Assembly (NCBI GenBank): GCA_964639965.1 | Contig: CAZXGI010000001.1 | Span: forward strand, 1 to 64,000 | Direction: 5' to 3' | DNA from: TMED23 sp964639965 | Lineage (GTDB): Bacteria; Pseudomonadota; Alphaproteobacteria; Rhodospirillales; UBA2165 | Length of the DNA: 64,000 nt | The notes under the pieces: model-generated | What the model was told of the DNA's origin: nothing | The model's input: only the letters and a program-made list of their open reading frames with translations | The model's database searches: none | Made by a program: the position numbers and the translations under genes | Shown: positions 1-8,813 of the stretch, piece by piece | How positions within the stretch are numbered: the first letter of the stretch is position 1 | Layout: every line of letters begins with the position of its first letter

Positions 1-569
1 TGGCTAAATTTGGAGCAATAATTTCAGTGGACACTCGTCATTCTGAAGTAATGGAGAAAGCACTCGCGGCTGGTGCGACAGTTATTAATGATGTGACTGC
101 TCTAGAGGGGCAGGGTTCAATAAATGTTGCAGCTGAGAGTGATGCTTCAATCATTCTTATGCATATGAAAGGTACGCCAGCGACGATGATACATGATACT
201 TTTTATGGTGATTTGGTTTCTGAAGTCAGCGATTATTTAGGGCTCCGGATTTTGAAGTGCCGAGAGTCTGGGATAGAGCTAGAGCGTATTGCTATAGATC
301 CAGGTTTTGGTTTTGGTAAGACACGAGAGCAGAACCTTAAACTCATCGATAATTTGGATACCTTCTTTGAACATGATTGCCCGATTTTGGTGGGCCTCTC
401 GCGAAAGTTTGGCATGCATAAGCCAGCTAATAGGCGATTGCCCGAATCACTTGCTGTGGCGGTTAAATCTGTTATCAACGGTGCAGATATTCTTAGAGTT
501 CATGATGTTTCCGAAACGCGTGATGCTTTGGCTGCTATTAAGTATTCGAATCGTAAAATACGGAAATAA
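1..569 (+). CDS. folP: Dihydropteroate synthase, 5'-truncated by window edge
   Basis: Joins 6-hydroxymethyl-dihydropterin pyrophosphate to p-aminobenzoate in cytoplasmic folate synthesis. The frame is already open at base 3, so the N-terminus lies outside the window. Visible family motifs, in order, are the substrate-loop SVDTRH, INDVTAL, the MHMKGTPATM block, the DPGFGFGKT strand that contacts pterin, the PILVGLSRK loop, and the C-terminal RVHDV. The TIM-barrel C-terminal two-thirds is therefore intact and ends at a normal TAA. The gene is followed after 79 bases by glmM on the same strand, the usual alphaproteobacterial folP-glmM order, normally preceded by ftsH. A GTG at 27 lies inside the conserved core and is not a real start. 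Confidence 0.96.
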   Translation, partial: AKFGAIISVDTRHSEVMEKALAAGATVINDVTALEGQGSINVAAESDASIILMHMKGTPATMIHDTFYGDLVSEVSDYLGLRILKCRESGIELERIAIDPGFGFGKTREQNLKLIDNLDTFFEHDCPILVGLSRKFGMHKPANRRLPESLAVAVKSVINGADILRVHDVSETRDALAAIKYSNRKIRK

Positions 570-648
570 AAAGTTATGTGACTACTTATAACCATTTGCA
601 TTAAAACTTACTGGGTAAAAAATAGATACGTTTATTATAGAAAAAATT

Positions 649-1995
649 ATGAATCGTAAACTTTTTGGTACAGATGGTATACGTGGTACCGCAAATATAG
701 AACCGATGACTGCAGAGACAGCCCTAAAGGTCGGAATGGCTGCTGGGTTGTATTTTACTCGTGGCAATTATCGTCATCGAGTTGTGATAGGCAAAGACAC
801 ACGGCTTTCGGGCTACTTGATTGAACCCGCGCTTACAGCAGGATTTGTTGCAGCTGGCATGGATCCTATTCTGGTTGGGCCGATACCTACGCCGGCGGTC
901 GCGATGCTAACCCGGAGCCTCCGAGCAGATTTGGGTGTTATGATCTCAGCTTCCCATAATCCCTTTCAAGATAATGGTATTAAACTTTTTGGACCTGACG
1001 GTTACAAACTATCTGATGCAGCGGAGATTGGAATAGAAACTCGTATCGAGAGCCAAATGTCTGGTGAACTTGCTGCGCCAGAGCAGCTTGGAAAGGCGGT
1101 GAGACTTGAAGATGCACAAGGTCGATATATTGAATTTGTTAAACAAACTTTTCCACGAGGACTTACCTTAGATGGTTTAAAAGTTGTAATAGATTGTGCT
1201 AACGGTGCTGCTTATAAAGTAGCTCCAACCGTTTTAAAAGAATTGGGTGCTGAAGTGGTCCAACTTGGTGTTGAGCCGGATGGCTATAATATAAATTCGC
1301 GTTGTGGATCCACTTCGACAGAACTCATGCAGGCCCAAGTTGCAGTGCATGGGGCAGATATAGGTATTGCTCTTGATGGTGACGCTGATCGCGTTGTGAT
1401 TTCTGATGAGCTGGGTAAGATTGTAGATGGCGATCAAATAATGGGACTAATTGCTGATTCTTGGTCTAGAGAAGGGAGGTTGACCGGTGGCGTCGTGGCT
1501 ACAGTAATGTCTAATCTCGGGTTTGAAAGATTTATCAAAAATTTAAATTTGGCATTAGTTAGAACTGATGTGGGTGACCGTTATGTAATGGAACAAATGC
1601 GTGAGAATAATTTTAATCTAGGTGGCGAACAATCCGGGCATATTGTTTTATCTGATTATAGTACAACCGGAGATGGTTTGATTGCAGTTTTACAGGTTTT
1701 GGCTGTTATACAAAAAGTTCAACGGCCTGTTAGTGAGGTTTGTAAAGTATTTGAACCGGTTCCCCAATTGATAAAAAGTATTAAAATTGAGAAATCAATG
1801 GAGTGGAAAACCGACGGTGTTAAAGAGGCGATCGCAGCGGGCGAAAATATTTTAGGAGATAAGGGGCGTGTTCTTGTGCGTATCTCAGGAACAGAACCAT
1901 TGGTTCGCATAATGGCTGAAGGCGATGATTACGCTACAATCAAGAAAATTGTCGACGACATTATAATGGAAATTAAAAAAAGTGTTGATCTATAG
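649..1995 (+). CDS. glmM: Phosphoglucosamine mutase GlmM
   Basis: Converts glucosamine-6-phosphate to glucosamine-1-phosphate, the step before UDP-GlcNAc for peptidoglycan and lipopolysaccharide. The 448-residue length is normal. The N-terminal KLFGTDGIRG is typical. The active phosphoserine is Ser102 in ISASHNP, the Mg-binding loop is DGDADR, the sugar-specificity loop is GGEQSGH, and the C-terminal phosphate-binding site is RISGTEPLVR. These define all four domains of the alpha-D-phosphohexomutase fold. The ATG at 649 starts the conserved sequence, although the Shine-Dalgarno match upstream is weak. It follows folP, and possible co-transcription is inferred from the short same-strand gap. 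Confidence 0.97.
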   Translation: MNRKLFGTDGIRGTANIEPMTAETALKVGMAAGLYFTRGNYRHRVVIGKDTRLSGYLIEPALTAGFVAAGMDPILVGPIPTPAVAMLTRSLRADLGVMISASHNPFQDNGIKLFGPDGYKLSDAAEIGIETRIESQMSGELAAPEQLGKAVRLEDAQGRYIEFVKQTFPRGLTLDGLKVVIDCANGAAYKVAPTVLKELGAEVVQLGVEPDGYNINSRCGSTSTELMQAQVAVHGADIGIALDGDADRVVISDELGKIVDGDQIMGLIADSWSREGRLTGGVVATVMSNLGFERFIKNLNLALVRTDVGDRYVMEQMRENNFNLGGEQSGHIVLSDYSTTGDGLIAVLQVLAVIQKVQRPVSEVCKVFEPVPQLIKSIKIEKSMEWKTDGVKEAIAAGENILGDKGRVLVRISGTEPLVRIMAEGDDYATIKKIVDDIIMEIKKSVDL

Positions 1996-2126
1996 GGAAA
2001 TTTAGATCGCTTATCCTTGTTAATTTTAATTTCTGAATTGCCATGTGTTTGTATACTAATTATCTTTCCATAAATAGCTGCAGTTGAATTAGTGGTAATA
2101 TAAAAGTAGCTAGGAGAACTAAAAAA

Positions 2127-2927
2127 TTGCATGGAAGAGTTCTTATTATCGCAGGATCAGATTCAGGCGGAGGCGCAGGTATTCAAGCCGATATTAAAAC
2201 TGTAACAGCGTTAGGCGGTTTTGCGATGACAGCGATAACTGCTCTAACGGCACAAAACACTCAAGGGGTATCTGAAATATACAATTTACCAGCTAAGTTT
2301 ATTGCTGAACAAATAAAAGTCGTGCTGAGTGATATAGGTGCCGACACTATAAAAATCGGTATGTTAAGTCATCCGGAAATTGTCGAAGTTGTTGCTGATA
2401 CTTTAGCTGAGGAAGCACCGGACGTGCCAAAAATTGTAGATCCGGTAATGGTAGCTAAGGGAGGAGCTTCATTGCTTTCTGAGGAGGCGGTGGATTCGCT
2501 CAAAACCTTAATTATGCCACAGGCATTAGTTCTTACACCTAATATACCCGAAGCAGAAACTTTGGCTGAGATGAATGCCCCTGGAGTTGAAAAAGCAGAA
2601 GATCTTGCTCTAGCTCTTTCAATGATGGGACCACGTGCAATTTTGTTAAAAGGGGGACATCGTGGTGGCCAAGAAATCGTCGACCTTTTGATGGAAAAAA
2701 AGAAAGTTCGAAATATCTATAAAAGTACTCGCATTAATACCGTTCATACTCATGGTACTGGTTGTACTCTTTCTTCTGCTTTAGCGGTAGGGATAGCACA
2801 AGGTCTGACGTTGAGTAACTCTGTCGAGCGGGCCATAAATTATGTTCAGGAAGCCATCCGCACTGCTCCGGCTTATGGCCGGGGGCATGGACCTCTAAAT
2901 CATTCCCACACCTGCAATAGGTCTTAA
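2127..2927 (+). CDS. thiD: Hydroxymethylpyrimidine/phosphomethylpyrimidine kinase ThiD
   Basis: Phosphorylates HMP and HMP-phosphate to HMP-pyrophosphate for thiamine synthesis or salvage. The 266-residue protein opens with the ribokinase-family AGSDSGGGAGIQAD motif that binds the pyrimidine. It ends with the HGTGC anion-hole motif holding the catalytic Cys, followed by the expected C-terminal helices. The start is TTG: an AGGAGA at 2112-2117 sits 9 bases upstream and no ATG fits the conserved N-terminus. No thiamine-pyrophosphate riboswitch core was seen in the 131 bases after glmM. No other thi gene is in the window, so the gene stands alone here. Confidence 0.95.
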   Translation: MHGRVLIIAGSDSGGGAGIQADIKTVTALGGFAMTAITALTAQNTQGVSEIYNLPAKFIAEQIKVVLSDIGADTIKIGMLSHPEIVEVVADTLAEEAPDVPKIVDPVMVAKGGASLLSEEAVDSLKTLIMPQALVLTPNIPEAETLAEMNAPGVEKAEDLALALSMMGPRAILLKGGHRGGQEIVDLLMEKKKVRNIYKSTRINTVHTHGTGCTLSSALAVGIAQGLTLSNSVERAINYVQEAIRTAPAYGRGHGPLNHSHTCNRS

Positions 2928-2985
2928 AATAGTACTTCTTAGTAGATAACAAGTATCAATTAGATATTAACGTTGAGATTAATAT

Positions 2986-3207
2986 TTTTTACATCCTGGA
3001 TTTTCGGCCAAAAATATTGCTAACCCTATAGGACAAATTTGTTCTGGAGCAATGATGCTAGAGCGCTTTGGTGAAACAACTGCTGCACCGGATATTTTCT
3101 AAATTGCAGTTGAAAAAGTTCCCGAATATGGGTCTTGGAAAACACCTGGTATGGGTGGCAGTGTAAAGATTATAGATTTGGGCAAAGAATTAGTGGACGC
3201 TTTATGA
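2986..3207 (+). pseudogene. Remnant of isopropylmalate/tartrate-type dehydrogenase C-terminus
   Basis: The frame of base 3022 translates to a block with NPIGQICSGAMMLERFGE followed by a stop at 3100-3102, then IAVEKVPEYGSW, TPGMGG, and a final stop at 3205-3207. This matches the C-terminal 70 or so residues of the beta-decarboxylating dehydrogenase family (LeuB, tartrate dehydrogenase), where ANPIGQIWSGAMML and TPDLGG are strongly conserved. The N-terminal 80% of a roughly 350-residue enzyme is missing, and the internal stop breaks what is left. It lies between thiD and the serC leader with no start codon of its own. I read it as a decayed gene end, more likely TTUC-like than LeuB; the exact subfamily is a guess. 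Confidence 0.8.
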
Positions 3208-3318
3208 GACCCTAATTTAATGTCTGATAATCTAAAATATTTGGAAATAAACTGGGATCAATCGCGCTTAGTATAATACCATCAAAACTAATTGACATTA
3301 ATAAAAAATTCTTTAAAA

Positions 3319-3374
3319 CCGGCGCCGGGCCATTACCTCCCAACGGGTAGTAAGCCTATCTGTAAGGATAGGAG
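3319..3374 (+). promoter_or_regulatory. Structured serC leader, candidate serC RNA motif
   Basis: Three potential hairpins precede serC. The first is the self-complementary CCGGCGCCGG at 3319-3328. The second pairs TACC 3334-3337 with GGTA 3346-3349. The third pairs CCTATC 3355-3360 with GATAGG 3367-3372 around a six-base loop. The last stem covers the first part of the Shine-Dalgarno AGGAG (3370-3374), nine bases before the ATG at 3383. GGGC 3327-3330 could alternatively pair with GCCT 3354-3357, which would open the last stem. A -35-like TTGACA lies at 3292-3297, but its -10 is not clear. Alphaproteobacteria are known to carry a conserved RNA motif directly upstream of serC-serA; identity with that motif is inferred from position and hairpin layout. 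The ligand, if any, is unknown. Confidence 0.65.
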
Positions 3375-3382
3375 AAAACTTA

Positions 3383-4552
3383 ATGTTAAATGTTAATAAA
3401 CCAAGCAATCGCCCTCGTAATTGCAATTTTTCTTCTGGGCCTTGTGCTAAGCGGCCAGGATGGACACCTGAAGTTTTGGGTCATGCATTAGTAGGCAGGT
3501 CTCATAGATCATCAGCCGGTAAAAAAAGAATTCTAGAAGTGATAGACAAGACACGCCTGGTTTTAGAGATACCGGATGATTATAAAATTGCTATTGTAGC
3601 TGGCTCGGATACTGGTGCTGTTGAGATGGCCCTATGGTCCATGTTGGGTGAGCGTGGCGTCGATATGCTGCAATGGGAAAGTTTTGGCAAAGGTTGGGTT
3701 GGCGATGTTAAAAATCAACTCAAGTTAAATGATGTGAGAGAGCTTAAAGCTGATTATGGTAATTTACCTAATTTAGGCGACGTTGATTTTGCTCGCGATG
3801 TTGTTTTTACGTGGAATGGAACGACGTCGGGTGTTCGAGTGCCGAATGCTGACTGGATATCTGAGGATCGAAGAGGATTAACGTTTTGTGATGCGACTTC
3901 AGCAGTATTTGCCATGAATTTAGCATGGGATAAGCTCGATGTTACTACCTATTCATGGCAAAAAGTAATGGGAGGAGAAGCACAGCACGGAGTGCTGGTA
4001 CTAAGCCCTAGAGCAGTGGAGCGTCTCAAGAGTTATACACCTCCATGGCCTTTACCTAAAATTTTTAGGCTTACGGTTGGAGGTAGGTTAAATGAATCTA
4101 TATTTAACGGGGCTACAATTAATACTCCGTCAATGCTTTGTATTGAGGATGCGTTAGATGGTCTAAATTGGGCAATTAGAATTGGAGGCCTTAAAACGTT
4201 AATTAAGCGGTGTGAAGAAAATCTCATGGAAATTGAACAGTGGATTGAGAATTCTGAGAATATAGATTTTTTGGCCGAAGATCCCGAGACTCGATCTTGT
4301 ACATCTGTGTGCATGAAGATTGTTGGCGACTGGTTTGTTAATTTAAGCAAGGAAAACAAAGAAGAAGCAGCAAGAAAGATTGTTGTATTGCTTGAAAAAG
4401 AAGGCGTTGCTTATGATATAGGTTCTTATCGCGATGCGCCCCCGGGTCTGCGTATTTGGTCGGGGGCCACGATTGATGTTGATGATATTAAAGCTCTGAC
4501 GCCATGGATCGACTGGGCGATTGAAAAAGTTGCGAAGGAATATCTCGCATAA
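3383..4552 (+). CDS. serC: Phosphoserine aminotransferase, alphaproteobacterial type
   Basis: PLP enzyme that converts 3-phosphohydroxypyruvate to phosphoserine in serine synthesis; the family also serves pyridoxal synthesis. The N-terminal NFSSGPCAKRPGW is the signature of the alphaproteobacterial SerC branch, which differs from the E. coli type. The PLP-binding lysine is in the YSWQKVMGGEAQHG block. The 389-residue length is normal. The ATG at 3383 has AGGAG nine bases upstream, partly inside a hairpin. serA follows after a 36-base gap, so the two form a serine operon whose translation is probably set by the structured leader. Confidence 0.96.
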   Translation: MLNVNKPSNRPRNCNFSSGPCAKRPGWTPEVLGHALVGRSHRSSAGKKRILEVIDKTRLVLEIPDDYKIAIVAGSDTGAVEMALWSMLGERGVDMLQWESFGKGWVGDVKNQLKLNDVRELKADYGNLPNLGDVDFARDVVFTWNGTTSGVRVPNADWISEDRRGLTFCDATSAVFAMNLAWDKLDVTTYSWQKVMGGEAQHGVLVLSPRAVERLKSYTPPWPLPKIFRLTVGGRLNESIFNGATINTPSMLCIEDALDGLNWAIRIGGLKTLIKRCEENLMEIEQWIENSENIDFLAEDPETRSCTSVCMKIVGDWFVNLSKENKEEAARKIVVLLEKEGVAYDIGSYRDAPPGLRIWSGATIDVDDIKALTPWIDWAIEKVAKEYLA

Positions 4553-4588
4553 AATTTGTGGTTTTATATTGGATTTAGGAGAAAACCG

Positions 4589-6166
4589 ATGCCAAAGGTT
4601 TTAATTGCAGATGAAATGAGTTCGCGAGCTGAGGTTATATTTAAAGAGCGCGGTTTGGAGGTCGATTTTATTACCGGCATGTTACCAGAAGATTTAAAAC
4701 GTTGTATTGGAAAATATGATGGTCTAGCCGTTCGATCATCTACTCAGGTGAATTCCGAAATCGTTTCAGCGGCAGATAACTTAAAGGTTATTGGCCGAGC
4801 AGGTATCGGTGTTGATAATATTGATATATCCGCGGCTTCGTCTAAAGGAATTGTAGTTATGAATACACCTTTTGGTAATTCAATTACTACGGCAGAGCAT
4901 ACGATAGCCATGATTTTTTCGTTAGCTCGTGATATTCCGCTAGCTAATGCCTCAACTCATTCGGGGAATTGGGAAAAGGCAAATTTTATGGGAGTTGAGT
5001 TGACGGCAAAAACACTTGGCATAATTGGGTGTGGAAATATTGGTACTATCGTGGCCGATAGAGCGCTCGGTTTAAAGATGAAAGTTATTGCTTACGATCC
5101 TTATTTATCAGAAGAGCGAGCTAATGACATAGGGGTGGAAAAAGTTGAATTGGATCAATTGTTTCCGCGTGCAGATTTTATTTCTCTCCACACGCCTATG
5201 ACTGATGCTACAAGGGGTATTATCAATGCCGAGTCATTTGCAAAAATGAAACGCGGGGTTAGGATAGTTAACTGTGCTCGGGGGGGGCTAATTGTCGAGA
5301 AGGACCTTAAATCGGCGATTGAAATGGGGACAGTTGCAGGGGCAGGTATTGACGTTTTTGAAGTTGAGCCAGCACGAGAAAATATTCTTTTTGGAATTGA
5401 CGAGGTTATAGTGACTCCCCATTTAGGTGCGTCCACAGATGAAGCCCAAGTTAATGTTGCAATTCAAGTGGCAGAACAAATTTCGGATTATTTGTTGGAT
5501 GGGACGGTTGTCAATTCAATTAATATGCCATCTGTTAGTGCGGAAGATGCAACTAAACTCACCCCCTATTTAAAGTTGGCAGAGCAATTAGGTAGTTTTG
5601 CAGGACAGGTAACAGAAACGGCGATAAAAAAAGTACAAATTGAGTATTGTGGTCAAGCTGCGGATTTGAACACAAAGCCGTTGACCGCTGTAGTATTAAA
5701 AGGTCTATTGTCTCCACTTTTGGAATCCGTCAACATGGTTTCAGCACCTAGTGTTGCTAAAGAGCGTAATATTGAGATATCTGAGATTACTTGTGATGTT
5801 TTGGATGAATATCAAACTAAAATAACTTTGACAGTTACGACTGAGACCCAGACGCGAGCTTTATCTGGTACATTGTTTGCGGGAGACAAGCCACGTATTG
5901 TTGAGATTAAAGGTATAACTATAGACGCAGAATTGGGCCCAAATATGCTCTATATTACGAACGAGGATAAGCCAGGTTTTATCGGGGCACTTGGAACAGT
6001 CCTCGGTGAGGACAACATAAATATTGCTACTTTTAATCTCGGAAGGAATAAAGAGGGTGGTGATGCAATTGCTCTTATCGAAATCGATGAGCCAGTTTCT
6101 GAGAAAATAGCTAAAAAAGTTAGTACAATACCTCATGTTGTTAAGGCAATATCCCTTAGTTTTTGA
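4589..6166 (+). CDS. serA: D-3-phosphoglycerate dehydrogenase
   Basis: Oxidises 3-phosphoglycerate to 3-phosphohydroxypyruvate with NAD, the first committed step of serine synthesis. The ATG at 4589 is chosen because AGGAGA at 4577-4582 lies six bases upstream and the protein then begins at the conserved PKVLIADEMS. At 525 residues it is the long type. It has a split substrate domain, a Rossmann core with GCGNIG, the catalytic arginine in NCARGGL, the Glu in EVEP and the His in TPHLGAST. An ASB domain follows, then a C-terminal ACT domain around NEDKPGFIGALG that usually mediates serine feedback. The usual alphaproteobacterial neighbour purA is not downstream. Confidence 0.96.
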   Translation: MPKVLIADEMSSRAEVIFKERGLEVDFITGMLPEDLKRCIGKYDGLAVRSSTQVNSEIVSAADNLKVIGRAGIGVDNIDISAASSKGIVVMNTPFGNSITTAEHTIAMIFSLARDIPLANASTHSGNWEKANFMGVELTAKTLGIIGCGNIGTIVADRALGLKMKVIAYDPYLSEERANDIGVEKVELDQLFPRADFISLHTPMTDATRGIINAESFAKMKRGVRIVNCARGGLIVEKDLKSAIEMGTVAGAGIDVFEVEPARENILFGIDEVIVTPHLGASTDEAQVNVAIQVAEQISDYLLDGTVVNSINMPSVSAEDATKLTPYLKLAEQLGSFAGQVTETAIKKVQIEYCGQAADLNTKPLTAVVLKGLLSPLLESVNMVSAPSVAKERNIEISEITCDVLDEYQTKITLTVTTETQTRALSGTLFAGDKPRIVEIKGITIDAELGPNMLYITNEDKPGFIGALGTVLGEDNINIATFNLGRNKEGGDAIALIEIDEPVSEKIAKKVSTIPHVVKAISLSF

Positions 6167-6545
6167 TTGCTTTTGACCTATTTGAGTAAAAATTCAAGCG
6201 AAATTGTTCGTTGATTTCTGGGGTTGCATTGACTTGAGTCGCTTTAATAGTTCCACGTTAAATAGTATGTAGATCAATATTGTTTTTACCATATTACTCA
6301 AAGTGATTATCTGATACTCGACAATAATAAAGCTGTTGATTATCCGTTGAATATGATTCTTTTAATATTAAACGCGTGGTTGCAGCCTTTTATCAACTCT
6401 ATTAAAAAGGACTGAATGGAGATTGGAACTGGGGGTCAGTGTTGGGCCCTTTCGAGAGGGATATGTAGCGAGATGAATGCGATAAAAATATAATTTTCTT
6501 TATAAATCGAACTAACTATATTTATTCACGTTGTAGGAATTTATA
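6167..6545 (+). other. 379-base intergenic region, no gene recognised
   Basis: Lies between serA and the MoxR gene. All frames are broken by stops and no product was recognisable, including purA or hisZ, which often follow serA in related genomes. A short GC-richer patch at about 6420-6475 contains CCCT/AGGG arms around a small loop. The AGGA before the ATG at 6546 is the only site I would assign. The region may contain the promoter for the MoxR/VWA pair, but no convincing -35/-10 pair could be placed. Confidence 0.5.
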
Positions 6546-7463
6546 ATGGCCTCTTTGCCGGAAGATATTGATTCGACTGTAAATCTATTAAGAAAAGGTG
6601 ATTACCTAGCTAACCGCAGCCTTGCAACTGCACTATTTCTCTCAATCAAGCTCAATAAGCCACTGTTTCTGGAAGGGGAAGCCGGTGTCGGCAAGACTGA
6701 AATTGCAAAAGTTTTATCAGAAATTCTTGGTCGCAAACTCTTGCGATTACAATGCTATGAAGGGCTTGATGTGACGACTGCCGTGTATGAGTGGAATTAT
6801 GCGAGGCAGATGATCGAAATACGGATGGCTGAGACTTTTAATGAAAAGAATCGCAAGTCTTTAGAATCGAATATTTTTTCTAATTCCTTTTTAATAAAAC
6901 GACCCTTATTGCAAGCTTTGGAGCAGAGTGAAAGTGGTCCTCCTGTTTTACTTATAGATGAGTTGGATCGAACTGATGAGCCTTTTGAAGCTTATTTATT
7001 AGAAGTTCTTTCTGATTATCAAATTACGATACCTGAACTTGGAACCATAAAGGCCTCACAACCGCCTTTTGTCATTATCACTTCTAACCGCACCCGTGAA
7101 ATTCATGATGCTTTAAAACGACGCTGTTTCTATCATTGGCTTGATTATCCAAGCACTGCGAGGGAGCTAAAAATTTTACAATTGAAAGCTCCTGCAGCTG
7201 CAGAGGTCCTGTCAAAAGAGGTTGTCAGTTTTGTTCAAAAATTGCGTGAAATTGATTTGTTTAAGGCACCAGGTATAGCCGAAACAATTGATTGGGTGCA
7301 TGCACTGACAGAATTGGATTGTTCCTCACTTGATCCAGAACTATTGAATGATACGTTGGGGACTATATTAAAGTATCAGGATGATATTAAAAAAATTCAA
7401 GGGAGCGAGGCTGGTCGTATTTTGAATGAGGTTAAAATAGAAATAAAAAGTACAAATCCATAG
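6546..7463 (+). CDS. MoxR-family AAA+ ATPase, CoxD-like
   Basis: A 305-residue AAA+ ATPase of the MoxR group, which works with VWA-domain partners as a chaperone in metal-centre insertion or complex assembly. Visible features are the Walker A GEAGVGKTE near residues 42-50, the Walker B LLIDELDR near 140, a sensor-1-like ITSN, and the arginine-containing RRCFYHWLDYP segment common to CoxD-like members. It is followed after only 11 bases by a CoxE-type VWA protein. In CO-oxidising bacteria these homologues mature CO dehydrogenase, but no molybdenum hydroxylase genes are in the window, so the client is unknown. Confidence 0.9.
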   Translation: MASLPEDIDSTVNLLRKGDYLANRSLATALFLSIKLNKPLFLEGEAGVGKTEIAKVLSEILGRKLLRLQCYEGLDVTTAVYEWNYARQMIEIRMAETFNEKNRKSLESNIFSNSFLIKRPLLQALEQSESGPPVLLIDELDRTDEPFEAYLLEVLSDYQITIPELGTIKASQPPFVIITSNRTREIHDALKRRCFYHWLDYPSTARELKILQLKAPAAAEVLSKEVVSFVQKLREIDLFKAPGIAETIDWVHALTELDCSSLDPELLNDTLGTILKYQDDIKKIQGSEAGRILNEVKIEIKSTNP

Positions 7464-7474
7464 GTTAGGCAATC

Positions 7475-8713
7475 TTGAATATATGTAAGTTAAACCAAAT
7501 GAGTGATTCACATTTGAATTCGAATAATGAACTTGGCAAGACTTTGAGTGAGAATATAATGCATTTTGCTCGAGTTTTAAGACGGGCTGGGTTACCTATT
7601 GGTCCTGGTCAAGTTTTGGATAGTCTGAGCGCTGTTACACTAATTGGTTTAGCTGATAGAAATGATTTTTATTGGGCTCTGCATGCAGTATTTGTTAAAC
7701 ATCTTGCACAGAGAGAAATATTTGACCAGGCATTTCACATATTTTGGCGTAATCCAGAGATTTTGGAACGCATGTTACAACTGCTTTTACCGGAAACACC
7801 TGATCAGAAAACTGGTTTGAAGAGAGCAAACGATACACTGAGGCGCGTGGTTGAGGCCTTATCATATGGAAATAGTAGCCAATCTGATGTGGATGAAAAA
7901 ACTGAAGTAGAATTAGATGCATCTCTAACTTGGAGCCCAACTGAAATATTAGCTGAAAAAGATTTCGAAAAAATGTCTACTGAAGAAATTCAAGTTGCTA
8001 TTTCAGCAGTGCATCGTATGAAATTGCCGATCAATTATTTGCCTACCCGCCGGTTTAAAGCTTCAAATAAAGGATCAAATATTGATATGCGGCGCACTAT
8101 GCGGTCAGCATTGCGTTCAGGTTCTGATTTTATCCCTTTGATAAAATGTCAACACCGTATGCGCAGGCCACCCTTGGTTGCTATTTGTGATATTTCCGGG
8201 TCAATGGAACGCTACTCCCGAATGTTATTGCATTTCATGCATACCTTAACAAATGATCGAGGTCGAGTTCATACGTTTTTATTTGGCACTGGTTTGACAA
8301 ACGTCACTCGTCATTTGCGACATAAGGACGTTGACGAGGCTCTTGAAAAAGTAGGGGCGGCCGCAACTGATTGGTCAGGTGGGACTCGCATTGGTCAATG
8401 TCTTAGTGAATTTAATAAGTTATGGTCTCGTAGGGTTCTTACTCAAGGGGCTATTGTCATTTTAATTTCGGATGGTTTAGATCGAGATGAGGGTGACGGT
8501 CTCGCTAATCAAATGGAAAGGCTTAACAAATCTTGTCGTCGCTTGATTTGGTTAAATCCGTTGCTTCGGTATGAGGGCTTTGAGCCTAAATCCACAGGCA
8601 TTAGGGTTATGTTGCCCTATGTTGATGATTTTAGGAAAATTCATAATCTTAATAGTTTTAAAGAATTGGTAAATATTTTGGAGGCTGAGGGTTCTGAATA
8701 TTTTAATCATTAG
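7475..8713 (+). CDS. VWA domain protein, CoxE-like
   Basis: Partner of the upstream MoxR ATPase. The C-terminal half is a von Willebrand factor A domain with the MIDAS motif DISGSMERYS at about residue 245, a Thr-containing WSGGTRIG loop, and SDGLDRDEG further on, all expected for metal binding. The N-terminal half is the helical region of the CoxE-like family. The start is uncertain: TTG at 7475 gives 412 residues, while ATG at 7499 gives 404; neither has a strong Shine-Dalgarno. It likely binds a client and couples it to the ATPase. Convergent der follows on the other strand. Confidence 0.88.
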   Translation: MNICKLNQMSDSHLNSNNELGKTLSENIMHFARVLRRAGLPIGPGQVLDSLSAVTLIGLADRNDFYWALHAVFVKHLAQREIFDQAFHIFWRNPEILERMLQLLLPETPDQKTGLKRANDTLRRVVEALSYGNSSQSDVDEKTEVELDASLTWSPTEILAEKDFEKMSTEEIQVAISAVHRMKLPINYLPTRRFKASNKGSNIDMRRTMRSALRSGSDFIPLIKCQHRMRRPPLVAICDISGSMERYSRMLLHFMHTLTNDRGRVHTFLFGTGLTNVTRHLRHKDVDEALEKVGAAATDWSGGTRIGQCLSEFNKLWSRRVLTQGAIVILISDGLDRDEGDGLANQMERLNKSCRRLIWLNPLLRYEGFEPKSTGIRVMLPYVDDFRKIHNLNSFKELVNILEAEGSEYFNH

Positions 8714-8813
8714 ATTATTTATGGTAACTAAGATTAATTCTTGATAAATTCACTCCTGTGATTGAACTTTGACGATACGGAGCTTAAATATTTATTGGTT
8801 ATGCCGAAAATAG

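Noticed and set aside
1996..2126. Thiamine pyrophosphate riboswitch before thiD
   Set aside because: No CUGAGA-type core or matching stems could be found in these 131 bases.
6546..8713. MoxR/VWA pair as part of a CO dehydrogenase cluster
   Set aside because: No cox structural genes or molybdenum cofactor genes are in the window.
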